A DNA stretch of 64,000 bases from contig CBDFMV010000003.1 in NCBI GenBank assembly GCA_965249815.1, positions 1,240,001 to 1,304,000 on the forward strand, in the 5' to 3' direction. A program made the position numbers and the translations under genes. The notes below the pieces were generated by a model that did no database searches, was not told where the DNA came from, and saw only the letters and a list, made by a program, of their open reading frames with translations. Shown here one piece after another: positions 57,336 to 64,000 of the stretch. The stretch is from JAJAZB01 sp965249815. GTDB lineage: Bacteria; Bacteroidota; Bacteroidia; Cytophagales; Spirosomataceae. Positions within the stretch are counted from its first letter, which is position 1, and each line of letters begins with the position of its first letter.

Positions 57336-59267
57336 CTACACCTTCACGCTCGCCCAGCTCAGTTCGCGCACGGCGCGGGCGACGCCTGCGGGGTCGAAGC
57401 CGCATTCGCGTTGCAGTTCGAGTTGCTCGCCGTGTTCTACCACCCGATCGGGGATGCCAAGGCGCTTCAGACGGGCCGAATAGCCGTTATCGAGCATGAA
57501 TTCGGCCACCGCCGAACCACAACCGCCCTGCACGCAGCCATCTTCGACGGTCAGGATTTTGTCGAATTTCCGGAAAACCTCGTGCAGCAGCGCCGCGTCG
57601 AGGGGCTTCACGAAACGCAGGTCGTAGTGGGCAGGATTCAGCCCGTCGAGTTCCAGCATCCGGCAGGCCTCCACTGCGTAGTTGCCCACGGGACCGATGG
57701 TCAGAATGGCCACGTCTTCGCCGTCGCGGATTTTCCGGCCTTTGCCAATTTCCACTTTTTCGAGCGGCGTGCGCCAGTTGGGCATCACGCCTTCGCCACG
57801 CGGATAGCGAATCGTGAAGGCCTTGCCCAGCGCCTTCGTCTCGTCGAGCGAGGCGGTGTACATCAAATTGCGCAGTTCCTGCTCGTTCATCGGCGCACTC
57901 ACGATCATGTTCGGGATGCAGCGCATGTAGGCCAAATCGTACGCGCCGTGGTGCGTCGGCCCGTCGGCCCCGGCAAAACCGGCCCGGTCGAGGCAGAAAA
58001 TCACCGGCAATTCCTGGATGCACACGTCGTGGATGACCTGATCGTAGGCCCGCTGCATGAACGTGCTGTAAATGTTGCAGAACACCGTTTGGCCCTGCGT
58101 GGCCAGCCCCGCCGAAAACGTGACGGCGTGCTGTTCGGCAATGCCCACGTCGAAAGCCCGCTCGGGCAAAGCGCGCATCAGCAGGTTCATCGACGACCCC
58201 GACGGCATGGCGGGCGTCACGCCCACGACTTTCGGATTTTGCTGGGCCAGTTCGACGAGCGTGTGGCCAAACACGTCCTGATACTTGGGCGGCTGGGGCG
58301 AATCGAAGGTTTTTTTGAAAATCTCGCCCGTGATTTTGTCGAATTTCCCCGGCGCGTGCCACTTGGTCTGGTCCTTCTCGGCGGGGCCGTAACCCTTGCC
58401 CTTCACCGTAACGGCGTGCAGGATTTTCGGCCCGGGAATGCCTTTCAAATCATTGAAAATCTCCACCAGGTGATCCACGTCGTGGCCGTCCACGGGGCCG
58501 AAGTAGCGCAGGTTCAGGCTTTCGAAGAGGTTGCTCTGGTGAAGCAGCGTGGCCTTCAGCCCGGTTTCTACTTTGGAAACCACTTCTTGCGCGGTTTTAC
58601 CAAACGAACTCAGCTTGCCGAGCAGGTTCCAGACCTCGTCCTTCATCCGGTTGTAGGTCGGCGAGGTGGTGATGTCGGTCAGGTAATCCTTCAGCGCCCC
58701 CACGTTCGGGTCGATGCTCATGCAGTTGTCGTTGAGCACAATGAGCAGGTTGGTGTCGCTGAGCGACCCGGCGTGGTTCATGGCCTCGAAGGCTTCGCCG
58801 GCCGTCATGGCCCCGTCGCCGATGACGGCGATGTGCTGCCGGGTGAAGTTGCCGTTGAGCCGCGAACCGACCGACATGCCCAGCGCCGCCGAAATCGACG
58901 TGGACGAGTGCCCCACGCCGAAGGCGTCGTACTCGCTTTCTTTTCGTTTCGGAAAACCCGAAAGCCCGCCGTAAAGGCGGTTGGTGGGAAACTGGTCGCG
59001 CCGCCCGGTCAGGATTTTATGCCCGTACGCCTGGTGGCCCACGTCCCAGACGAGTTGGTCGTCGGGCGTGTTGAAGACGTAATGCAGCGCCACGGTGAGT
59101 TCGACCACGCCCAGACTGGCCCCGAAATGCCCGCCGTACACCGACACGTCGTCGATGATGAACTGCCGCAGTTCCTGACAAACCTGTTGAAGTTGGTCTT
59201 TGCCCAGCTTGCGCAAATCGGCGGGCGAGTCGAGTTGGGCGAGCAGTTTTCCGGGGGTAATGAGCAT
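57336..59267 (-). CDS. dxs: 1-deoxy-D-xylulose-5-phosphate synthase
   Basis: 643 residues. Thiamine-diphosphate enzyme joining pyruvate and glyceraldehyde-3-phosphate, the first step of the MEP isoprenoid pathway. Motifs: VWDVGHQAYGHKILTGRRD, GVGHSSTSISAALGM, the TPP-binding IGDGAMTAGEAFEAMNHAG...NDNCMSI, GPVDGHD, GIAEQHAVTFSAGLA and DRAGFAGADGPTHHGAYDLAY. The start ATG at 59267 gives MLITPGKLLAQLDSPADLRKL. Supplies precursors for the carotenoids that the crtZ product would modify. Confidence 0.96.
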   Translation of the reverse strand: MLITPGKLLAQLDSPADLRKLGKDQLQQVCQELRQFIIDDVSVYGGHFGASLGVVELTVALHYVFNTPDDQLVWDVGHQAYGHKILTGRRDQFPTNRLYGGLSGFPKRKESEYDAFGVGHSSTSISAALGMSVGSRLNGNFTRQHIAVIGDGAMTAGEAFEAMNHAGSLSDTNLLIVLNDNCMSIDPNVGALKDYLTDITTSPTYNRMKDEVWNLLGKLSSFGKTAQEVVSKVETGLKATLLHQSNLFESLNLRYFGPVDGHDVDHLVEIFNDLKGIPGPKILHAVTVKGKGYGPAEKDQTKWHAPGKFDKITGEIFKKTFDSPQPPKYQDVFGHTLVELAQQNPKVVGVTPAMPSGSSMNLLMRALPERAFDVGIAEQHAVTFSAGLATQGQTVFCNIYSTFMQRAYDQVIHDVCIQELPVIFCLDRAGFAGADGPTHHGAYDLAYMRCIPNMIVSAPMNEQELRNLMYTASLDETKALGKAFTIRYPRGEGVMPNWRTPLEKVEIGKGRKIRDGEDVAILTIGPVGNYAVEACRMLELDGLNPAHYDLRFVKPLDAALLHEVFRKFDKILTVEDGCVQGGCGSAVAEFMLDNGYSARLKRLGIPDRVVEHGEQLELQRECGFDPAGVARAVRELSWASVKV

Positions 59268-59414
59268 AAAGTCAGGCGAGAAAGCAGAACGCGTGCAGGT
59301 TAAACAGGCGGAGTTCAGGAAATGTTTGCGTTCATCAAACCTACGAAAGACAGCGCTTCTTCGGCGGTTGGTTGCTAAAAAATCCAGCCGGTTTGCCCGG
59401 CTGAAAGGAAGCCA

Positions 59415-59422
59415 CAAAGGTA
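59415..59422 (-). promoter_or_regulatory. -7 element for dxs (TACCTTTG, minus strand)
   Basis: Exact TAnnTTTG match 148 bases before the dxs ATG; a TTG sits only 12 bases further up, so the -33 element is uncertain. Confidence 0.4.
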
Positions 59423-59429
59423 AATCGAA

Positions 59430-59466
59430 ACCGACAAAAAACCCCTGCCATCGGGCAAGGGTTGCA
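59430..59466 (-). terminator. Terminator after the rhomboid pair
   Basis: On the minus strand, AACCCTTGCC / GGCAGGGGTT with a four-base loop, then a T-run. It lies 16 bases past the stop of the downstream rhomboid gene. Confidence 0.8.
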
Positions 59467-59481
59467 ATACGGCACGCGCGT

Positions 59482-60384
59482 TTAGTTGCGCTGGCTGGCT
59501 TTGAATAGTTTCTGTTTTTCTTCCCGCGTCAGGCTTTCAAAGCCCGATTTAGAGATTTTATCGAGAATGGCGTCCACTTCGTCGTCGTCGGGGAAGCCAT
59601 CGGAGGTCATCGAGGAGTACGTGGTTTTGCTCTGTGACCGGTACGTCACTTTCATCGAAGGCCGGGGTTTGGGCGTAAACAGCCGCCGGACAAACCCGGT
59701 CATGTTGTCAAGCGGTTTGCCCCAGTCGTTGCCCCGCTGGAGTTGTTTCACGAACACAAACCCGAGTAGTGCCCCACCGAGGTGGGCGATGTTGCCGCCC
59801 GCATTCGGCCCGATGGTCTGGGCAAACGACAGGATCAGGATGAACAGCGCGATGTATTTGATGCGCACCGGCCCGAAAAACAACAGGTGGAAGGTATAGT
59901 TGGGCAGTAGCGTCGCCGCCCCGAATACCACCGCCAGCACCGCGCCCGACGCGCCAATCATGGTGGAATTGGCGACGCGCTCCTGAAAATACGGCACCAG
60001 GTTGTAAATGGCGACGTACGAAATACCACCCACCAGCCCGCCAAGCAGGTACAGGTTGACCACCCGCCGGTTGCCGAGGTATTCGTCCACCAACCGCCCG
60101 AACCAGTACAGGAAGAGCAGGTTGAACAGAATGTGGAATGGGGCTTCGTGGGTGAAGAAGTACGTAAACAGCGTCCAGGGCCGCTGAGCGAGATCAGGCA
60201 ATGAAGCAGGCAACTCCAACTGCGTCAGCAGCAACGTGTAGTAGCCCTTCATCTGCGCGACGGTCAGGGAAATCTGGGCAAGCAGCAGCACCAAAAACAC
60301 GATGACGTTGACCAGAATGATCTGGATCAGCCCGTTATCGCGCTTGGTGAACGCCCCTTTGAAATCGTCGAGAAACCCGCTCAT
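59482..60384 (-). CDS. Rhomboid-family intramembrane serine protease
   Basis: 300 residues with about six membrane helices. Catalytic Ser-146 in IGASGAVLAV and His-201 in NIAHLGGALLGF; the supporting HILFNLLFLYWFG region in helix 2 is present. A cytoplasmic tail of about 80 residues with a charged end (DGFPDDDEVDAILDKISKSGFESLTREEKQKL) follows. This tail is common to Bacteroidota rhomboids. It cleaves membrane proteins; the substrate is unknown. It follows a second rhomboid gene by three bases. Confidence 0.93.
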   Translation of the reverse strand: MSGFLDDFKGAFTKRDNGLIQIILVNVIVFLVLLLAQISLTVAQMKGYYTLLLTQLELPASLPDLAQRPWTLFTYFFTHEAPFHILFNLLFLYWFGRLVDEYLGNRRVVNLYLLGGLVGGISYVAIYNLVPYFQERVANSTMIGASGAVLAVVFGAATLLPNYTFHLLFFGPVRIKYIALFILILSFAQTIGPNAGGNIAHLGGALLGFVFVKQLQRGNDWGKPLDNMTGFVRRLFTPKPRPSMKVTYRSQSKTTYSSMTSDGFPDDDEVDAILDKISKSGFESLTREEKQKLFKASQRN

Positions 60385-60387
60385 GCC

Positions 60388-61179
60388 TCAGTAAAAATTT
60401 TTCCGTTGACTCCCCCAGAATCGGATCAGCACAAAAGCAAAAAGCATACCGCCGACGTGGGCAAAATGGGCCACGTTGTCGCCCTGCGCGTTGTGAACCC
60501 CGGCGTAGAGTTCGTAAAGCCCGTATAAAGCTACAAAATATTTTGCCTTAACCGGAAAGGGGAAAAACAACAAAAACAACTCCGTGTTGGGGAACAAAAG
60601 CCCAAACGCCGCCAAGATCCCGAAAATTGCCCCCGAAGCCCCCACCATCGGCACATCGGCGCGGACGGCGAACACGCTCTGGGCAACCGAGAAGCTATTT
60701 CGGACCAAACCTGGGCTGTCAGGATTGGCCTGGAAACTTTGCAAAAACGAATCGTAGTACCGCTGAATACCCATCCCGCCTTTCTGCATCAGCAGTTCGC
60801 TCAGGGCCAGCGGCGAAGGAGATTCCTTGTACAGGTCGATGTACGTCTGCAACTGCTGCATTTCGTAGTAATTCACCGCCGAATACAACAGCCCCGCACC
60901 GACTCCCGTGAACAAATAGAAAAAGGTAAATCGTTTGGCCCCCCAAAGCTGCTCCAGCAACGGCCCGAACATGATCAGGCCGAACATATTGGTGAACAAG
61001 TGCCCGAAACCGCCATGCAGAAACATGTGCGTGACGAACTGCCAGGGCCGGAACAGGCTCGAACCGACGTAATGCATCCCGAACAGCGGCGAGAAATCCA
61101 GCTTCAGCAGCGCTTCCGCGCCGAACACCAGCACGTTGATAATCAAAAGGTTTCGGACAACCGGGGTAAGTCGGAGCAT
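60388..61179 (-). CDS. Rhomboid-family intramembrane serine protease, with loop insert
   Basis: 263 residues, six membrane helices. Active site Ser-182 (MVGASGAIFGILAAFG) and His-241 (HFAHVGGMLFAF); helix 2 has FLHGGFGHLFTNMFGLIMFG. Between helices 3 and 4 there is an extra hydrophilic stretch of about 70 residues (105-170) not seen in the minimal fold. First of a tight two-gene unit with 59482-60384. mutL lies upstream on the same strand, after a spacer with an imperfect palindrome. Confidence 0.93.
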   Translation of the reverse strand: MLRLTPVVRNLLIINVLVFGAEALLKLDFSPLFGMHYVGSSLFRPWQFVTHMFLHGGFGHLFTNMFGLIMFGPLLEQLWGAKRFTFFYLFTGVGAGLLYSAVNYYEMQQLQTYIDLYKESPSPLALSELLMQKGGMGIQRYYDSFLQSFQANPDSPGLVRNSFSVAQSVFAVRADVPMVGASGAIFGILAAFGLLFPNTELFLLFFPFPVKAKYFVALYGLYELYAGVHNAQGDNVAHFAHVGGMLFAFVLIRFWGSQRKNFY

Positions 61180-61190
61180 GAACAGAAAAA

Positions 61191-61305
61191 GGGAATGGGT
61201 ACTTGAGGAAGCGGGTAATTTGGGAACCGGGAACCTGGCTGATCGTGTAATTCAGGCGACTTGAATTTAACCAAATCATCTCAGTTACCAATTTACCCAA
61301 TCCCC
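61191..61305. repeat. Imperfect palindrome between mutL and the rhomboid pair
   Basis: GGGAATGGGTACTTGAGG and GGGTAATTTGGGAACC on the left roughly complement TTACCAATTTACCCAATCCCC (to 61305) on the right, with several mismatches; a small AATTCA/TTGAATT hairpin lies inside. It fills the 128-base spacer and is built like the other intergenic palindromes, but is more decayed. Confidence 0.45.
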
Positions 61306-61307
61306 AA

Positions 61308-63230
61308 CTACCGCAACAGCCCCGCCAGTTTGTCCAAACTCAAAAGGCTCATCGTTGGTTCGCCGCCGGGCGTGTAGTGCGGGTTGGACGAAGCAAAAAG
61401 CTGGTCGATGAGCGCCTTCATCTCCTCGCTGCTGAGGCGTTGGGCGTACCGGGCCGCCGTTCGGCGGGCGATGGAACGGGCCAGGCGCTCGGGTTTGTCG
61501 AGGCGGAGGTCGGTCTGGTGAAGTTTGTATTGTTCCAGCATGCCCTCGAAAAGCTCCAGTTCGGCCTCGTCGCTCAGCCCGGCGGGGACGCCCTGAATCA
61601 GGAAGTCGTTCCGGCCAATTTCGGTCAATTCAAACCCCAGGGCCTGAATTTCGGGCTGTAACTCCCGCACGAGCCCGGCGTCGGCGGGCTGGAGCGTGAG
61701 CGCCTTCGGGAAAAGCAGCGCCTGCGACGACGCGCCCGCCCGCTTGTCGAGCAAGGCCCGGTACTGGTCGTGGAGGATGCGCTCGTAAGCCGCCCGCTGG
61801 TCGATGAGCAGCACGCCCGATTTGACCTGCGCCACCAGAAAGCAGTTGTGAATCTGAAACGGCGCGTTTTCCAAATCGAACACCTCGGGCCGCCCGATGG
61901 TCATCCGGTTGGCCTTGCTTTGCAGCGTCAGGCTGGTTTGGGCCGGGGCCGGGTCGGGCATCAGCGGGGCGGCAGGCGTTTCCAGCGGCGTTTCGGGCAC
62001 CGACAACCGGTTCAGAAACCGGTCGCGCTCGAACGAGCGGTTTTCTACGCCGTCGAACAGCCGCGCCCAGTTGTTGACGTTGTGGCGCTGGGTGGGCGAC
62101 TTTTCGGGCAGGTGGGGCGTGGCGGGAATGGCTTTTCGCTCTGGTGCGGGGGCCACGGCGGTCGCGGGAGCGGAGCCAAATGAACCGCCGCCGATGAACA
62201 TCGAGTTGACGTCGAGTTCAAAATCGAGCGACGGGGCCAGGTTGTACACGCCCGTGGACTTTTTCACCGCCGCCCGCACGATGGCGTACACCGAGCGCTC
62301 GTCGTCGAACTTGATTTCGGTTTTGGTTGGGTGGACGTTGATGTCGATGTGCGCCGGGTCGATTTCGATGAACAGCACGTAAAACGGGTGGCTGTTGTCG
62401 GCAATCAGCCCCTCGAAGGCGCTCAGCACGGCGTGGTGCAGGTAGTTGTGGCGCACGTACCGGTTGTTGACGAAAAAAAACTGTTCGCCCCGGACTTTCT
62501 TGGCAAACTCCGGCTTGCCCACGTAGCCCGTCACGCTCACGAAGGGCGTCTGCTCGCTGCACGGCGCGAGTTGCTCGCGGTAGGTTTTGCCGAACAAATC
62601 CACGATGCGGCGGCTGAGTTTGCCCGTCGGCAGCGTGTACACTTCCGAATCGTTGTGGAAAAGTGAAAACCCGACCTCCGGGTTGGCCAGGGCCACGCGC
62701 TGGAATTCGTCGAGCACGTGCCGCATCTCGACCGGGTTGGATTTCAGGAAATTGCGCCGGGCCGGGACGTTGAAAAACAGATTTTTCACGCACAAACTCG
62801 TGCCCTGCGGCGTGGCGACGGGTTCCTGGGTTTTTACTTCCGAAGCGTCGATACAGAGCCGGGTGCCGAGTTCATCGTCGGCGCGGCGGGTGCGGAGTTC
62901 GACCTGCGCCACGGCGGCAATGGAGGCCAGCGCTTCGCCCCGGAAACCCATCGTGCGGATTTTGAAGAGATCCTCAGAAGTGCGGATTTTCGACGTAGCG
63001 TGGCGCTCGAAGCTCATCCGGGCGTCGGTTTCGCTCATGCCCGCGCCGTTGTCGATGACCTGCACGAGCGTTTTCCCAGCTTCTTTCACGACCAACTGCA
63101 CCTGCGTCGCCCCGGCGTCTACGCTATTTTCGAGCAGTTCTTTCACGACCGAGGCCGGGCGCTGAACGACCTCCCCGGCGGCAATCTGGTTGGCAATCGA
63201 ATCGGGCAGCAGGCGGATAATGTCGGACAT
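61308..63230 (-). CDS. mutL: DNA mismatch repair protein MutL
   Basis: 640 residues. N-terminal GHKL ATPase: ELLENSVDAGATQV, IDNGAGMSETDARMSFERHATSKI, TMGFRGEALASIAAVAQ, GTSLCVKNLFFNVPARRNFLKS. The C-terminal dimerisation domain has DQRAAYE at 477-483 where endonuclease-type MutLs carry DQHAxxE, and no CPHGRP motif (here YTPGGEPT), so nuclease activity is doubtful; similar changes are usual in Bacteroidota. A Pro/Ala-rich linker joins the two parts. Start ATG 63230. Confidence 0.95.
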   Translation of the reverse strand: MSDIIRLLPDSIANQIAAGEVVQRPASVVKELLENSVDAGATQVQLVVKEAGKTLVQVIDNGAGMSETDARMSFERHATSKIRTSEDLFKIRTMGFRGEALASIAAVAQVELRTRRADDELGTRLCIDASEVKTQEPVATPQGTSLCVKNLFFNVPARRNFLKSNPVEMRHVLDEFQRVALANPEVGFSLFHNDSEVYTLPTGKLSRRIVDLFGKTYREQLAPCSEQTPFVSVTGYVGKPEFAKKVRGEQFFFVNNRYVRHNYLHHAVLSAFEGLIADNSHPFYVLFIEIDPAHIDINVHPTKTEIKFDDERSVYAIVRAAVKKSTGVYNLAPSLDFELDVNSMFIGGGSFGSAPATAVAPAPERKAIPATPHLPEKSPTQRHNVNNWARLFDGVENRSFERDRFLNRLSVPETPLETPAAPLMPDPAPAQTSLTLQSKANRMTIGRPEVFDLENAPFQIHNCFLVAQVKSGVLLIDQRAAYERILHDQYRALLDKRAGASSQALLFPKALTLQPADAGLVRELQPEIQALGFELTEIGRNDFLIQGVPAGLSDEAELELFEGMLEQYKLHQTDLRLDKPERLARSIARRTAARYAQRLSSEEMKALIDQLFASSNPHYTPGGEPTMSLLSLDKLAGLLR

Positions 63231-63535
63231 GCGCTTGACTGAAAACCGCCCCTTTTCGCGGCGGGAACAGTCTGCAAGTTCGCCCTATTTCCCGCCAAAA
63301 CCAAAGCGGTTGCCCCAGGCTTTTGCCAAAAAAACCGCCGGAATCGGGCCGGTTTGGGTTCTTGCCGACTTTTCGTTTAAAACCAGTACACGGCAAAATC
63401 CTGGGGGTGGTCTTTACCGACAGCACCCGATGGTTTCCTGCATTCAGACCCGTTATTTCGTCGCCGGGTACGTCAACCACGCCCGGTTGCCGCCGCGCAG
63501 GGCCGTACTGCCTTTGAAAACGAAACCGTTAGCCT
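63231..63535. other. 305-bp divergent spacer, nothing assigned
   Basis: Lies between the divergent starts of mutL and the glycosidase gene. I see no gene, no clean promoter pair and no palindrome; short C/G-rich tracts and a few A-runs only. Confidence 0.5.
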
Positions 63536-64000
63536 ATGCTTTTTTTCAAAATCCATCCCCGGAGTGGCGGGTCCCGTTACCGGGTTATCGGGTTCCTGTT
63601 GGGGCTGGGCCTGCGCACCCTGGCCCAGTCAACCGGCTCACTCGTCGTTTACCCGACCCCGGCGGGCCTCGCGCCCGCACCCGATTTTCAGGTCTGGATC
63701 AATGGACGGGAACTGTTTCTTTACGACACCAAACCCGCCGCCATCGGCAGTTTCAGTTTTTCGGGCGAAGTGACCGTCGAGCTGACCGGCAAACAGGACA
63801 TCAAGTGGGTGGACGTGCGGCCCAAAAGCCGGGGCATCGTGCCCACGCTCCGGGACAACCGGGTGACCTTCAAACTCAACAAGCCCGGCCAGTTCAGCAT
63901 CGAATTTCACAACGAAAGTAAACGAGTGATTCACCTGTTTGCCAACCCGCCGGAGGCCGACATACCCCGGCCCGACGCGCCCGGTGTGCGCTATTTTCAG
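63536..64000 (+). CDS. Probable GH28/GH49-type glycosidase, N-terminal part
   Basis: 155 codons, open to the window edge. The start ATG at 63536 gives a basic N-terminus and hydrophobic segment (YRVIGFLLGLGLRTLAQS), a likely signal peptide. The visible beta-rich domain (FQVWINGRELFLYDTKPAAIGSFSFSG, VDVRPKSRGIVPTLRDNRVTFKLNKPGQFSIEF, HLFANPPEADIPRPDAPGVRYFQ) resembles the module ahead of the right-handed beta-helix in dextranase- and polygalacturonase-like enzymes, in which an LFANPxE motif recurs. The catalytic part lies outside, so activity is unproved. Confidence 0.6.
   Translation, partial: MLFFKIHPRSGGSRYRVIGFLLGLGLRTLAQSTGSLVVYPTPAGLAPAPDFQVWINGRELFLYDTKPAAIGSFSFSGEVTVELTGKQDIKWVDVRPKSRGIVPTLRDNRVTFKLNKPGQFSIEFHNESKRVIHLFANPPEADIPRPDAPGVRYFQ

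Noticed and set aside
1..64000. tRNA, rRNA, CRISPR array, insertion sequence or prophage
   Set aside because: Spacers were read for a TTCGAATCC-type T-arm, evenly spaced direct repeats, transposase or integrase motifs, and end repeats; none was convincing.

Overview
The window is a chromosomal segment of a fairly GC-rich member of the Bacteroidota, most likely order Cytophagales or a near relative. The evidence is a GldJ-type lipoprotein, DUF4175, DUF2795, DUF2911 and DUF349 proteins, a eukaryote-type (GT3) glycogen synthase, a YbeY with the phylum-typical Asp in its metal motif, lipoproteins with short lipoboxes, and many promoters with the Bacteroidota -7 consensus TAnnTTTG. Nearly all genes are housekeeping or phylum-typical. 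I see no phage, insertion sequence, CRISPR array, tRNA or rRNA.

Layout. 1-11 kb: a partial pnuC-like gene, mfd, gldJ-like, comF, a small unknown gene, xth, a DUF4175 coiled-coil membrane protein and ybeY. 11-18.4 kb: probable chromosome-origin territory. Two near-consensus parS sites lie in front of mnmG (gidA), then comes an Ig-like lipoprotein, then a 440-bp gene-free DnaA-box cluster (candidate oriC), a TPR protein, and an M48-type peptidase/MORN protein whose linker codons carry a second DnaA-box cluster. 18.4-25.4 kb: acyl-CoA ligase, thrC, P5C dehydrogenase, an isoaspartyl peptidase followed by a 21-bp repeat array, and a DUF2911 protein. 25.5-30 kb: cysH-cysD-cysN sulfate assimilation on the minus strand, Ohr, and an AlbA_2 protein. 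30-36 kb: crtZ, glpD, DUF2795, cutC, a Tat-exported glycosylasparaginase, an alpha/beta hydrolase and a membrane kelch-like protein with a DNA-binding-like tail. 37-38.2 kb: an AT-rich pair (LamG lipoprotein and small orphan) that looks acquired. 38.2-46.2 kb: metallophosphoesterase, glycogen synthase, DUF349, EttA, heparinase II/III. 46.4-49.5 kb: two SnoaL-like ester cyclases, an SRPBCC protein, an unknown membrane-anchored protein and a decayed NAD(P)-binding gene. 49.6-64 kb: a NagZ/beta-lactamase-like fusion, small unknown genes, an orphan Pycsar-effector-like membrane protein, a lipoprotein with the true formylglycine-generating-enzyme cysteine pair, dxs, two rhomboid proteases, mutL, and the start of a probable GH28/GH49-type glycosidase.

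Two things stand out. The first is the parS / DnaA-box arrangement at 11-18 kb, which suggests the window spans the replication origin, with a second box cluster hidden in codons. The second is a set of about ten long imperfect palindromes, each different in sequence but alike in build (15-44-bp arms made of short internal repeats). They fill spacers between genes, often end at or near stop codons, and in several places have entered coding frames (cysN, cysD, the 5939 gene). No gene in the window obviously accounts for them.
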